DNA of 64,000 nucleotides from Rutidosis leptorrhynchoides (GCF_046630445.1 NC_092335.1:34746501-34810500); one strand, 5' to 3'. Counted from the first letter of the stretch, positions 11,357 through 25,722 are shown. A program made the numbers and translations. Notes: generated by a model from the letters alone, not told the origin.

Positions 11357-11756
11357 GTTGTACATGGTACTAAACACAAAATTGGTGGAAAATTTGCGAT
11401 TAAGGGAAAAAAAAATGACGGATCAGAAGAAGCGAGATTGTTGTTGGTCTGGGTTACGAAATGGAAAATCTCATCTCGAATGCTAAACGTAAAAACTTCG
11501 GCTAGGAAATTGAAACCGGAAGATCAACCTCTAAGGTCTAGGTGTACTTCTTGTGGTGTGAGTTCTTCCAGTTCTAAGGATTCATTTGAACCTGGAAGGG
11601 TAACCAATTCGCAAGAGATTTCTTTTAATTCAAATGATTCCGCCATTGTCAAGGAGTATGGAACCAAATTGGGCCTCAAGTGGAAGGCGCGGCCCTCCAA
11701 GCAGTAAGCTTTTTTTCTGTTATACTGCACCCCCTTTTCGTTTTTTCAGATTAACT

Positions 11757-12345
11757 ATGAAGATAATTTCTTTCAATATTAGAAGTTTTAAAATTGGTAG
11801 TAAGGAAAACAAGTTTGATTGGGTGCAAAATCTAGTGGGTAAAGAAAAGCCAAACTTTTTGGCCATCCAGGAAACAAAGTTACATAATGTTGATTTTCGA
11901 TGGGTCTGCAACTTACGGGGTTCGTATTATTGTGATTTCATTCAAAGGGCGATGATTGGTAAATCAGGAGGCCAATTACTTATCTGGGATACATCCGAAT
12001 TCGAGGCGGAAAACACTATTTTCTGTGATTGTGTCATTGGAATCGGTGGGACTTGGAAACGTACAGGTGCTAAGATTAATATCCTGAATGTTTACGAGCC
12101 CCATGATGACCTCAACAAACAGAAATTATGGAATTCACTCTCTAGTTTAGTACAAAACAATAATGAGGATGCGTGGTTATTATGCGGTGATTTTAATGAG
12201 GTTAGAGATGAATCTGAGAGACTTAACTGTGAATATATTAGTCATCGGGCTGTTTGGTTTAATGATTTCATATCGAATTGTAGTCTAATAGAAATTCCTC
12301 TTGGCAGAAGAATATTTACAAGGGTAAGCGATGACGGGTTGAAGT
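11757..12345 (+). pseudogene. LINE ORF2, endonuclease part (segment A)
   Basis: Start chosen at ATG 11757 (MKIISFNIRSFKIG) because the endonuclease begins there; the upstream frame is non-conserved. APE-type endonuclease motifs: FNIRSF with the metal-binding Asn, AIQETKL with the catalytic Glu, GGQLLIWD and LLCGDFNEVRDESER. It ends at GRRIFTRVSDDG, where the solo LTR at 12346 interrupts it. The segment itself has no stop. Confidence 0.85.
12341..12345 (+). repeat. Target site duplication GAAGT (left)
   Basis: Matches 15817-15821 on the other side of the solo LTR. Confidence 0.95.
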
Positions 12346-15300
12346 TGAAATGTCCCGTTCATATTGATTATAAACGTTCCATATTAATTGATTTCGTCGC
12401 GAGGTTTTGACCTCTATATGAGACGTTTTTCAAAGACTGCATTCATTTTTAAAACAACCATAACCTTTATTTTATCGATAAAGGTTTTTTTTTTTTTTTT
12501 AAAAAACATTACGTAGATTATCAAATAATGATAATCTAAAATATACCGTTTACACACGACCATTACATAATGGTTTACAATAAAAATATATTACATCGAA
12601 ATAAGTTTCTTGAATGCAGTTTTTACACAATATCATACAATCATGGACTCCAAATCTTGTCCTTATTTTAGTATGCAACAGCGGAAGCTCTTAATAATCA
12701 CCTGAAAATAAACATGCTTAAAACTTCAACAAAAAATGTTGGTGAGTTATAGGTTTAACCTATATATTATCAAATTAATATAATAGACCACAAGATTTCA
12801 TTTATTCAATAATCTTACACTCGCAAGTGTATAAAAATCATTCTATGATGAACACCTGGTAACCGACATTAACATAATGCATATAGAATATTCTCCGCAT
12901 ACTCGCAAGTATGTCGTAAATTGACAATCGCAATCACCATATAAATCAAAGTATTAAAGCATTTCAAATTCCAGAATGGGGTTTGTTAGGCCCATAGATC
13001 TATCTTTAGGATTCGCGTCAATTAGGGGTCATTTCCCTAATTCTTAGGCTACCAGACTTGAAGGGGCAATATTCGGTTTAATAATCCAACCATAGAATGT
13101 AGTTTCGCATACTTGTGTCTATTTTGTAAAACATTTATAAAGCTGCATGTATTCTCATCCCAAAAATATTAGATTTTAAAAGTGGGACTATAACTCACTT
13201 TCACAGATTTTTCCTTCGTTGGAAATAAGACTTGGCCACTGGTCGATTCACGAACCTATAACAAATATGTACATATATATTAAAGTATGATTTAAATATA
13301 TTCACAACATTTTTTATTTCGTTTTTATGATTTAAGTTTGTTAAGTTAGCAGTCCTCGTTAGTAACTTACAACTAGTTGTCCACAGTTAGATGTACTGAA
13401 ATAAATCAATATATATTATCTTGAATCAATCCACGACCCAGTGTATACAAGTCTCAGGCTTGATCATAACTCAAAGTATATATATTATTTTGGAATCAAC
13501 CGCAATCCTGTATAGCTAACTCAAACATTACTGCATATAGAGTGTCTATGGTTGTTCCGAAATATATATATAGATGGGTCGATATGATATGTCAAAACAT
13601 TGTATACGTGTCTATGGTATCCCAAGATTAGATAATATGTATAATACAATATAAATTAGTTAGGATATGTTTAGTCTAGATTTGTTACAAAATTTTCATA
13701 GCTAAAACTAACAAATTTATCCAATTTTATTTTACCCGTCATTTATTCGTTTCAAATCCGTTTTGAGTGATTCAAGTTGCTATGGTTTCATAATGAACTA
13801 AAATTTATGAAACTAAAAAGAAAAATTATAAGTTTATAGTCAGAAATACAGGTTACAAGTCATTTTTTAAAGAGGTAGTCATTTCCGTCGAAAGAACGAC
13901 ATCTTGATGACCATTTTGAAAAACATACTTCCACTTTGAGTTTAACCATGATTTTTGGATAAAGTTTCATGTTCATAAGAAAAATAATTTTCCCAGAAGA
14001 ACAACTTTTAAATCAAAGTTTATCATAGTCTTTAATTATCAAACCCAAAACAGCCCGCGGTGTTACTACAACGGCGTATGTCCGGTTTTACGGTATTTTT
14101 CGTGTTTCCAGGTTTTAAATCATTAAGTTAGCATATCATATAGATATAGAACATTTGTTTAGTTTATTTTAAAAGTCAAGTTAGAAAGATTAACTTTATT
14201 TACGAACAAGTTTAGAATTAACTAAACTATGTTCTAGTGATTACATGTTCAAATCTTCGAATAAGATAGTTTTATATATATGAATCGAATGATGTTATGA
14301 ACATAATTACTACCTCAAGTTTAGTAGGTAAACCTACTGGAAGTGACAAAAATTGATCTAGCTTCAAAGGATTCTTGGATGGCTTGAAAGTTCTTGAAGT
14401 AGAATCATGACACGAAAACAAGTTCAAGTAAGATTATCACTCGAAATAAGATTGTTATAGTTTTAGAAATTGAACCAAAGTTTGAATATGAGTATTACCT
14501 TGAATTAGAAAGATATCTTACTGTAAATAAGAAAGATTTCTTGAGATTGGATGATCACTTGAAATGGATTAGAAAACTTGGAAGTAGACTTGTAAACTTG
14601 AGAGTATTCTTGATTTTTTGAAACTAGAACTTATAGAATTTATGAAGAACACTTAGAACTTGAAGATAGAACTTGAGAGAGATCAATTAGATGAAGAAAA
14701 TTGAAGAATGAAAGTGTTTGTAGGTGTTTTTGGTCGTTGGTATATGGATTAGATATAAAGGATGTGTAAGTTTGTTTTCATGTAAATAATTCATGAATGA
14801 TTTATAATATTTTTTGTAATTTTGTGAGATATTTCATGCTAGTTGCCAAATGATGGTTCCCACATGTTTAATGACTCACATGGGCTGCTAAGGAGCTGAT
14901 CATTGAAGTGTATATACCAATAGTATATACATCTAGAAGCTGTGTATTGTACGAGTACGAATACGGGTGCATACGAGTAGAATTGTTGATGAAAATGAAT
15001 GAGGATGTAATTGTAAGCATTTTTGTTATGTAGAAGTACTTTGATATGTGTCTTGAAGTCTTTCATAAGTGTACAAATACATCTTAATACACTACATGTA
15101 TATACATTTTAACTGAGTCGTTAAGTCATTGTTAGTCGTTACATGTAAGTGTTGTTACTTTTGAAACCTTTAAGTTAACGATCTCATTTAATGTTGTTAA
15201 CCCATTGTTTATTATATCTAATGAGATGTTAAATTATTACATTATAATGATATTATGATGTATGAATATATCTTAATATGATATATATACATTAAAATGT

Positions 15301-15816
15301 CGTTACAACGATGATCGTTACATATATGTCTCGTTTCGAAATCCTTAAGTTAGTAGTCTTGTTTTTACATATGTAGTTCATTGTTAACACACTTAATGAT
15401 ATACTTAATTATCATTTTATCATGTTAAACATAGTGTACCTATATCTTAATATGATTCATATGTATTTATTAAGACGTTGTTATAACGATAATCGTTATA
15501 TATATCGTTTCGAGTTTCTTAATTCAATAATCTCATTTTTATGTATATCACTCATTGTTAATACACTTAGTAAGATACTTACTTATCATAATCTCATGTT
15601 AACCATGTATATCCATATATATATCATCATGTAGTTTTTACAAGTTTTTAACGTTCGTGAATCGCCGGTCAACTTGGGTGGTCAATTGTCTACATGAAAC
15701 TCATTTCAATTAATCAAGTCTTAACAAGTTTGATTGCTTAACATGTTGGAAACATTTAATCATGCCAATATAGTTTTCATTTAATATATAATCATGGAAA
15801 AGTTCGGGTCACTACA
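12346..15816 (-). mobile_element. Solo LTR, gypsy family 1
   Basis: 3471-bp LTR with TG...CA ends and exact GAAGT duplications at 12341-12345 and 15817-15821, with no internal retrotransposon sequence, so it is the product of LTR-LTR recombination. It matches the LTR at 2826-6395 throughout but lacks the Stowaway MITE (unfilled TA near 13170) and has an extra third copy of the repeat of about 160 bp (15298-15660). A T-run at 12486-12500 is also specific to this copy. ORFs inside (14839-15066, 15422-15634) look like chance. Confidence 0.95.
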
Positions 15817-17128
15817 GAAGTTTAGCAAATTAGATCGGTTCCTAGTGTGTGCTAAGTTTTATGGTTTATGGCAAAACCTCATAGCCACGGCTTTGGATAG
15901 GAAAAACTCGGACCATTGTCCAATCGTGTTGAAAGATGATGAAAAAAATTATGGCCAGAAGCCATTTAAAATTTTTAATGCTTGGTTAGACGAGGATGGC
16001 ATTGATCAAGTCATTGCAAATGCGTGGAATATAGAAGTGGCGGGTAATAGATTGGATTGTGTGTTGCGGAACAAGATGAAAAAGGTAAAAGAAGTGTTAA
16101 AGGTGTGGGCAAAAAACAACTTTAGTCAACTTGATTCTGAAATTGATAACCTCAAGCAGGCTGCTCTCGGTTTTGAATCACGAGCTGAATTGGGTCAGCT
16201 TTCTGATCCAGAAATTCAGAATTGGCAAGGAGTACGTAAACTGTGGTTGCAAAAGGAGGAAACTAAAACAAAAATGTTGAAACAAAAGGCTAGGGTGAAG
16301 TGGGTTCTAGAAGGGGACGAAAACTCAAAATTCTTTCATTCTATCATTAAAAGGAGAAATAATAAAAGTAACATTCGGGGGTTAACAATTAATGGGGTTT
16401 GGGAGGACGATCCTCCAATCATTAAAAATGCAACTTTTAATCACTTTAAGAATCTTTTCTTTGAACCGGATATTAAGCGATCTAGCCTTGAAGATCTTAA
16501 TTATCCATCTATTTCACTGGATGAAGCAAACCGACTTGAAGATCCTTTTGAAGAAAGGGACATTCATGATGCTATATTTGATTGTGGTAGTACAAAGGCG
16601 CCCGGTCTGAACGGTTTTAATATGAGGTTCTTCAAGAACTATTGGGATGTAATCAAAGTGGAGGTAATTAGTGTGGTTCGTCGGTTTTGGTCTAATTCGG
16701 AATTATCGAAGGGATGTAATGCATCGTTTGTCACACTTGTTCCTAAAACGAATGATCCTTTGTGTCTTAGTGACTACCGGCCGATAAGCCTCATCGCTAG
16801 TTATTATAAATAATTGCAAAAATTTTGTCCAATCGGTTAAGAAAAGTTATCCCATCCTTGATTGGTTCGGAGCAAAGTGCTTTTATCAAAGTCGTTTCAT
16901 TTTAGATGGTGCGTTTGTTGTAAATGAATGTGTTGAGTTTCTTAAAACAAAAAGGGATTAATTTTAACGTGGATTTTGAAAAGGCTTTTAATTGTCTCAA
17001 TTGGGATTTTCTCATGGAAGTCATGAAATGTATGGGGTTCGGGTGTAGATGGCGTAAATGGATTCTCTCTTGTTTATGTTCCGCTTCTATTTCCGTTCTT
17101 GTTAACGGTTCACCGACAAATGAATTCT
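15817..17128 (+). pseudogene. LINE ORF2, reverse transcriptase part (segment B)
   Basis: Resumes after the first solo LTR at KFSKLDRFLVC, the end of the endonuclease (NSDHCPIVL). Then comes the linker (KARVKWVLEGDENSKFFHSIIKRR) and RT (STKAPGLNGFN, FVTLVPKTND, LSDYRPISLI). Two frameshifts follow near 16800 and 16895; conserved residues continue as SNRLRKVIPSLIGSEQSAFI and GRFILDGAFVVNEC. RT motif A reads FNVDFEKAFNCLNW, where Asn stands in place of the Asp normally found in FEKAFDC. The segment ends at NEFS before the second solo LTR. Confidence 0.85.
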
Positions 17129-17133
17129 CCTTA

Positions 17134-17985
17134 TTTAACACCCTGCTTTTTTTTAAATACACAGCGGGAGTTATATACATATATTAACCACACATAAAGT
17201 CATATTATACAAAATCACTGGTGTTACGTTATTACTACAAGCCATCTAAGTATATTGTTTTTTTACAAAACATCATAGTTATGCACTGTGTCAAACATCT
17301 TCAGCTGCCCCGCAAAACCCACCAAAAGCTGCTAATACACACCTGCAGGGCAAAACACTTTGGGGGAATTAGCATAACGCTAAGTGAATGGCAATATCTA
17401 GGTGGACATCACTACAAGCATTAAGCACCGCTTATAGGCACTGGTCACTAATCACTTAAAGCCATACACAAGAGGACCGTCAACCCATAGCTGATCAAGC
17501 TGGAATATACCGATAGTCCACACTACTGAGTCACTGGTATAGTCTTCCAGACGTGACGCACTCGTCATTCACACTATACCACTAATCAGTAACACTTGGA
17601 CCCAATACTATCACCCTAAATACACAAGGTAAATAGCATTGACCTCTTACGTCGCACAAAACACCTCGACGTTCACTGGGTACGCACATAATCACATATA
17701 GTCACTGCACTGGTCACAGACTCATTACACAGTCTAATTAAGCATGGCACGGATCACTATACTTGTCACTGTATAATCACATCCATAAAGATAATCCCAC
17801 TCACCGATACCAGCACAACTCGGTGATCTGATGTTACTGAGTCTTCACTTTCACTTTGTCACCTAAAAACAATACGCACAAGTTAGTAAATCGTATTTCA
17901 CTTACTAACTTTACTATAATATCATAATCACTTAACACAATACAGGCGATACATGTTATCTCATACATGACATCATATATATATG

Positions 17986-18026
<41 letters not shown>

Positions 18027-19690
18027 GTCGTTATAACAATGCATGAAATATTATAACGAATGGATCGATAATACATATAGGCATACACATATACTCTCAT
18101 AAATACCTATATATATACTATGCCCATAAGTACACGCTATGTCTAAATGAGCGGGTCTTACCAATTACATAAAGTACACTATAATTGACACATACATACA
18201 ATTGATCACACTAAACTATTTAAAAATCCAAGTCAAACTACAATTGGGTCACGAGGTACAAACGAGAACAACTTAAACATACACTTTATATTAAATTCAT
18301 CCAATAAGTCATGGCAAAATGGTTGAGTCACAATCGACACACAGAGTTCACTACATGCCATAATCACACTTATACAATTTAAAGACCCAAATCTAATCCA
18401 CAAATGGGTCACGGGTTCAAATGGGCGAACTAACAACTTAAATTTGCACAACCATACTAATGGGTCGAGTTAAACATCTATATGCACCCAAAACATAAAC
18501 CCGTTTATATTTTCTTCTTTTAAATACTCCAACACTTTAGTCAAAACTAAATGGCATAACTATTGAACATAAATTTACACGGATGGGTCAGGGTCCAAAC
18601 GGGTCCACAAATCGACATATGAACCGAAAAAAGACAACCACCACCGCTGGCCGCCAGCTGCAGCCGGCAGCCGCGGTCAGCCGCCAGAAACAGCAGCAAA
18701 AACGCTGCAGCAGCAGCTGAAAACAGTAGCAGCAGCGTGAGCTGCTGCCCCACTCGGTTTCGTCTTCGCAATTTGATTTTCGGGCTGTATTTTTTGCAAA
18801 TTACGGGTATACAAAAATACACTAACATGTTTAGATCATCAAGGAAACATACAATAAGCTAAACCACATATAAATTTCAAGATTCAAGTTCATAATTACC
18901 CATTTTCACTTTTTTTTTTTTTTTTGTCAAGAACACTAACAACATAATTAAAACATCAAAATAATGATATACACTCGTCCTTGATCTTAGAACAATGCTA
19001 GAATTCGAATTATAAAAACCAAATCATCCAAAAACACCCAATTTAAGTATAAATTGCAATTTATATTTTATTTTTATTATTTCTAGTATAAACCCTAAAT
19101 TAAAATGGAGTAATCACAAATTAGAAGAACATACCTTGTTGCTAGAGGTTGGAGATGCAAGAAACCATGAATGGAACTTCTAATTTTCATCATCATCTTC
19201 ATAATTAAAAAGGTAGGGTTTCATGGTAAGGGTGATGGGTTCGTGACAGAAAAAGAGAGGAAGAGGGAAAGAAATTCCCCACTTTAAGTTTGCAATTTTA
19301 CTTCAACATCTTAATCACTTTAGAAAGTTTAGGGTTTCATGTATGTGTGTGTTTTATCGATTGGGACCAAGGGGAGGGGAAGAACGAATACAGTGGCAAA
19401 TAAAACTAGGGTGCCTTTCTATTTTTAGTCACAAAAGGTATTAAATCCCACTCAAGATAATACACGGGTATTAATCTGTTAAAAGATATTTTTCGTATTC
19501 GATTCAGTAATCCAAACAATGTCTGAAATAAATAATAAAACCTGTTTCGGGACCCTGGTCATAAAGCAGACCCAACGGACTAATAAAATTACATAGATAT
19601 TTAATAAATAAATATTTCATTAAAATACACTTTAAACTCTTAACGGGCAAAACGGTAAATTTCACCTAGGCCCGAATTCAAGATGTTACA
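17134..19690 (-). mobile_element. Solo LTR, second gypsy family
   Basis: 2557-bp LTR with CCTTA duplications at 17129-17133 and 19691-19695. On the plus strand it starts TTTAACACCC (expected TG, apparently mutated) and ends GATGTTACA. Minus orientation is inferred: on that strand a C/T-rich leader with ATGAAACCCTACC is followed by a splice-donor-like CAAG/GTATGT near 19130-19140, as in many LTR leaders. It contains an AT run (17990-18020) and a GC-rich CAG-rich patch at 18640-18740. ORFs at 18547-18828 and 18233-18451 are not recognisable. Confidence 0.85.
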
Positions 19691-19695
19691 CCTTA

Positions 19696-20748
19696 TCTCG
19701 TGTTGTTAGGCATGGAGATCCGCTCTCTCCTTTTTCGTTTATCCTTGTCGCGGAAGGACTAAATATTCTTGCAAAAGCGGCCACGGTTAATGGTCTTTTT
19801 AAGGGAGTGGAAATTGGTCGTGATAAAGTTTTGGTCTCGCATCTCCAATATGCGGATGCCACTGTCTTTCCCGGAGAATGGAGTAGTTCTAACGCCTTTA
19901 GTCTTCGAAATCTTTTGAAATGTTTTGAGTTAGCATCGGGTTTAAAAGTCAACTTCCAAGAAAGTTGTATTTATGGTATTAGGGTTGGAGAAAATGAGGT
20001 AAATGTGGTAGCGGCTCGTATTGGTTGTCAAGTAGGTAAGCTTCATTTTATCTACCTCGGGTTACCTATTGGTGCTCGAATGAATAAATTAAAAGATTGG
20101 ATGCCGGTGATCGAAAAAATTAAAAGTAGGCTTTCGGATTGGAGAATGCGATCGATATCTTTCGGGGAAAGAGTTGTCCTTATTAAATCGATTCTAAATA
20201 GCCTTCCATTGTATTACTTCTCGTTGTTTCGTGCCCCGCCTTGTGTGATTAAATATATTGAGAGTGTGAGACGAAATTTCTTTTGGGGCGGGTCGGGAAC
20301 CGAGTCCAAAATTTCATGGGTGAAATGGAACTCGGTTATTTCTTCTTACCAAAATGGGGGGTTAAATATTGGGTCTTTAAAATGTAAAAATCTTGCTCTT
20401 TTGGGTAAATGGTGGTGGAGGTTCAAAACCGAAACCAACTCTTTATGGGTCAAAATTGTTCGTAGCATTTACGGTCCTTGTGGTGGTTTGGAAATGGGGA
20501 TTGATTCACGTCAATGCTCATCTTCAAGCACCTGGGCCAATATTATTTACGCAGGTACTATCATTACGAGTGGAGCATCAATTTCAGGAATTCCTTCAAA
20601 CGGGTCATAGGCAACGGGGCGAATACCAGTTTCTGGTCCGATCAGTGGGCTGGAAATTTCAACTTTTGCGAGCTGTATCCGAGGTTATTCAGGCTGGAAA
20701 ACAACAAAAATTGTAGTGTAATGGATCGGGTTCGTGTAGATGAATCAG
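19696..20748 (+). pseudogene. LINE ORF2, RT end and connector (segment C)
   Basis: Continues RT directly after the second solo LTR: SRVVRHGDPLSPFLFIL, then the catalytic region as QYADATVF, where the family has YADD, so the second Asp is Ala. Next come KVNFQES, the YLGLPIGARM block, LSDWRMRSISFGERVVLIKS and the WGGSGTESKISWVKW block. A frameshift near 20555 moves the last part to another frame (FKRVIGNGANTSFWSDQWAG). It is interrupted at 20753 by the third solo LTR. Confidence 0.85.
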
Positions 20749-21689
20749 GGCAGTGTGATGACCCGGAAATTTTTAACCAAATTTAAACTTTAATCTATAT
20801 ATGTTTCTGACACGATAAGCAAAATCTATATTGTTGAGTCTCGAAAGTTTTGAAACTATATTCATGTAATCAAATACCCCTTGACCATGCCTGACGATTC
20901 ACGAACATTTATGTGTATATAGATATGTATACATAATATATATTTGTTAATTGAAAACGATAACAAAGTATTAGATATATAATACTTTACATAAACGTAT
21001 TTTGTTTCAATATAAGTTTATTATAGTTATCAACAAGATTAAAAGATAATATCAAATGATTGATTTATCAGATACATTGTATGGTTACGAGTCTCCGTTA
21101 AGAGGCCCACGTTGATTTGAGAAACCGTTTCTTTTTGACGGTATTCGGAAATTTAGTAAAGTGATGTACATGTAAGAACAAAAGTGTTATTATTGAAGAT
21201 TAGACATAGATTAGTGGAGAATTGAATTTCACAATACTTGATTGATCTATTTTCAAACGTGCGAAAACATTTTCCGATATAATAGAATTTGATTATTTAA
21301 AATGTCTTTGATTATTTGATTATTTTCAAAATTTGATTATTTTCAAATAACGTATATTGGTTGATAACTTGCGAGGTGTATTTAAAACGTGTTTATGTAT
21401 ATTAGATATTTATGATTTCAAATTAATTAAGTAAACGATAGTAACACTTGTTATTTGATTCGATCGATATTAAGATATTTTATTTAGAAAGCTTAAGGAA
21501 ATTAAAATAAACGTTGGCGCATAAAGGAATTATATTAAATTAAGTTTTAAAACATAAACGTTTTATGATATAATATTTTTCAATTATGTAAACGATCTTA
21601 AATTACATTTTGAAATATAATTATTATTTGAAAAACTAAATATTATATTAAATAATTATTTCAATTATATATAATTTATATTTTAAATG

Positions 21690-21729
<40 letters not shown>

Positions 21730-23047
21730 GATTAAATATAATATTTAACTAGATATAAAACGTTTTGGATTCAAATATAATTGGTTAAATAGCGAGACTT
21801 TGATTTAAGAACGTAAATGACCAAAACACTCAAATAAATATATTATATAATTAGTAAATATAACATAAATAATAATGTATAATATTAAGTACAAGTTAAA
21901 ATATAGTTGTTATAATTTTATTACTTTTAGTATTATTATATTAATACTAATATCATTATATTATTATTATATTCACTTTTATTATTATTATAAGTATTTC
22001 TATTATTATTATTATAAATAGTATTCTATAATTAATAATAAGTAATATAAATATAATTCTTATTAATTAGAATTATTATTATTACTTATATACATTTATT
22101 ATTAATATTGATTATTTACTTTATAAAAATAGATATAAATATATACAGATATGAACAACAGCTAAATAAATAATTACAGTTATAGTAGATATGTATAAGT
22201 ATATAATAGACAATATATAACAGATAATTACGGCTATAAAAAAATACTGATATATATATAAAATGATATTACGCGTACTTTTATTTCACTATCAGTTCTA
22301 TATTTTTTTTTCCTTCCATCTGTTCTTCTCGTGAACCCTTCTATCGCCACCATCACCAGTTCAAAACAAAAACTCGATCAAATCAAATTTGTTATTTCAA
22401 TTATTCGATTTCAAGCATTAATATCATATATTTATATTATGTATTCACGTCTGTTAAAGGAATCAACACCCAAAAAAATTTAAGATGAACACAAGTCTGG
22501 TACCCCTGTACGCACTATCCTTTCATCAAAAATCCAAATTCGGTCAAATCTTAAAATCTAATAATGAGATTGTGTTAGGAATCTGTTACTCAATCTATCT
22601 GTGAAATTTCGGCCTTTAATTTCCCAAATTGAATTCGAATTTGGCAGTCAAAATATTTGAAATAAAAAGTCAAAGGTGTGTTCTTCATGAAATTCGAATT
22701 CGTGTTTTTATTTTTTGATAAATTGATGAATCCAATAGTTTATAGAAGTGATTTAGAAAATATTTTGTGAAGGAACCGATCTATAAAACTCCCTAAGTTT
22801 CAAGTTTAATTTCGTGGTGTTCTTCATCTTCAAACGAGTGCTGCTGCTTAATTCCTTTCTTTGTTTTTTTTTTCACCATTTTATGGTTGTTCTGTTTATT
22901 TACAAGTCTTCACGAAACCATATATTAGTTGTTATGATTGTTGATATTCCATGGTCTTATGGAAATCGAAGAAGAAGGGGAGATAAACAGTTAGACAGAC
23001 GGGTTATATTTTTAGTTATGAAAATAGAATCAGATGTGAATGAAACG

Positions 23048-23100
23048 GATGAGTGGTCTTGTGCATTTGCGGGTGAGCGGGAGGTCGTGGGTTCGAGCCT
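23048..23100 (+). other. tRNA-like pol III box pair inside the LTR
   Basis: GATGAGTGGTCTT (box A-like) followed about 40 bp later by GGTTCGAGCC (23090-23099), a perfect box B core. The intervening sequence does not fold as a tRNA that I can see. A SINE remnant or tRNA fragment in the LTR is the likeliest reading. Confidence 0.45.
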
Positions 23101-23349
23101 CGTTGCAGGCATTTCTTTTTGGAAAAACATTTGAAAGGGTATATATTCTTAAATTTTATTTCTATTATTATTAATAATTATCATGATTATTATAAATGTT
23201 ATTATCATTATTATTATTGTTATTATTACTAGTATTGATATTATTGTTATTGTTATTGTATTAATATAAGTATTAGTTATTATTTAATATTACTATCATG
23301 ATTATAATTACAATTATTATTATCATTATTGTTATTAATAATATTATCA

Positions 23350-23393
<44 letters not shown>

Positions 23394-23533
23394 CACTAGC
23401 AAATAATATTATGATGAAAGAAGTAGTTAATATTAGGAAATAAAAAGATGAATAAGATTATGAGTAAGGCCATGAATTTAGTTAAGGTAAATACACTAGA
23501 GAAATATAATTATAAGTACGTGTACGATTAAAG

Positions 23534-23647
<114 letters not shown>

Positions 23648-25006
23648 TGAAGATGATTATAATTAAGTCATGATATCAAAATTATTATTATTATTATTGT
23701 TGTTGTTGTTATTATTGTTATTATGAATATAATAAAAATTTAATATAATTTAATAGTACTTTCATAAAAATTAGTATTATTATCATTTTAAAAATAGTAT
23801 AACTATTATCATTAACATAAGTATATTAATAATATTATTATCATTATTTTTTGTCACTACTAATATTAATTTAGTATAATTAGAACTACAATTTGGATAA
23901 ACGAATAAATACATAAATATATATATTTAACACATATAATATAACAAAATATTTTTTTATTATATAAAAGGAATATATGAAATATAAATATATTATTAAT
24001 ATAAAATTACATCATTAATAAGTTATATATATAAACTCATTTGATTTCAATTATGTATATTAATAAATATACAAATGATATAGGTTCGTGAATCCGAGGT
24101 CAACCCTGCATTGTTCAGTTGTTAAATATCATTATATGTATTTTTACTACAAAATACATTATGGTGAGTTTCATTACTCCCTTTTTAAATGCTTTTGCAA
24201 TATATATTTTTGGGACTGAGAATACATGCGCTGCTTTTATAACTATTTTACGAAATAGACACAAGTAATCGAAACTACATTATATGGTTGAATGATCGAA
24301 GCCGAATATGCCCCTTTTACTTGGTAACCTAAGAATTAGTAAACCAGTCTACTAATTGACGCGAATCCGAAAGATAGATCTATTGGGCCTAACGAACCAC
24401 ATCCAAAGTACCGGATGCTTTAGTACTTCGAATTCGTTTTTATTATGTCCGAAGGATTTCTCGGAATGATAGGGGATATTCTTATATGCATCTTGTTAAT
24501 GTCGGTTACCAGGTGTTCAACCCATATGAATGATATTTTTGTCTTTATGCATGGGACGTATATTTATGAGAACTGAAAATGAAAATCTTGTGGTCTATTA
24601 AAATGATGGAAATGATTATTTATGTTAAACTAATGAACTCACCAACAATTTGGTTGACACTTGAAAGCATGTTTATTCTCAGGTTTGAAAGAAATCTTCC
24701 GCTGTGCATTTGCTCATGTTAGAGATATTACTTGGAGTCATTCATGGCATATTTTAAAAGACGTTGCATTCATGTCGTTGAGTTCAATAAAGATTATTAT
24801 TTAGTAAATGATAGATTAAGTCATTATTAGTCTAGATATATTATGAAATGGTATGCATACCTATCAACTTTCGATGTAATGAAAGTTTGTCTTTTCAAAC
24901 GAATGCAATGTTTGTAAAATGTATCATATAGAGGTCAAATACCTAGCGATGTATCCATATGTTATTGTATTCGTCTTTATGGATTGGGACGGGTCGTCTC
25001 AGGCAG

Positions 25007-25722
25007 CGTCTTGTTTGGGACTGGGTTCGCACCCCTACGGGTAGAACCGGGTCAACTTTGGTTGAATTATCAAACATCTGTGCAAGTATTTCGGTTGATC
25101 GGTACAAGAGTGATGCATGGGCATGGTTGCTTGCATCTTCAGGGAAGTTTACAGTGAAAAGGCTTGCCAATTTAATTGAAGATAGGTGAATTCATGGTAA
25201 TGCTGGCAACGGTGAAACACAACGCAACAGTTTAGTTCCAAAAAAACTTGAAATATTCGTTTGGAGAGCAATCAAAAACGCATTCCGGTTAGATTCGAGC
25301 TTGATAAAAGAGGCATAGATCTTCATAGTACTCGGTGTCCGCTTTGTGATGATGATATAGAGACGGTTGAGCATTCGTTAATTTTTTGCAAGCACTCAAT
25401 GGATATATGGGATCGGGTTTACAAATGGTGCGGGTTGGGAAACTTCATGAATTTAAGTATAAGTGAGATTTTGCGTGGAAACACTTCGAGGTCAATATCA
25501 AATTTGGGAAGAAAAATATGACAAACAATTGAATGGGTGTGTTCATACTATATTTGGAAGAATCGCAATAATAAGGTTTTTCGAGATAAAGCGTGGACCG
25601 CCCCGATTGCATTAAGTGAGATTCAACTAAAGTCTTTCGAGTGAGTTTCGAATCGTCTAAAAGGGAAGAACTTGGATTGACTTACATGGTTAAATAACCC
25701 TAGTTCGTATTTTTTGTTGTAA
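25007..25722 (+). pseudogene. LINE ORF2, C-terminal zinc-binding part (segment D)
   Basis: Resumes after the third solo LTR with LRQRLVWDWVRTPTGRT and the block SDAWAWLLASSGKFTVKRL typical of plant LINE C-termini. A stop at 25187-25189 and a frameshift near 25285 interrupt it. The zinc-binding module follows as RCPLCDDDIETVEHSLIFC (Cys-Cys-His-Cys pattern), then WIRDRV-like and YYIWKNRNNKVF blocks, where the last includes a stop. The natural end appears to be a TAA at 25720-25722; the 3' UTR runs to an A-run at about 25868. Confidence 0.8.

Noticed and set aside
22814..23134. 106-residue ORF as a gene
   Set aside because: Inside a solo LTR and overlapping the tRNA-like segment; no similarity seen.
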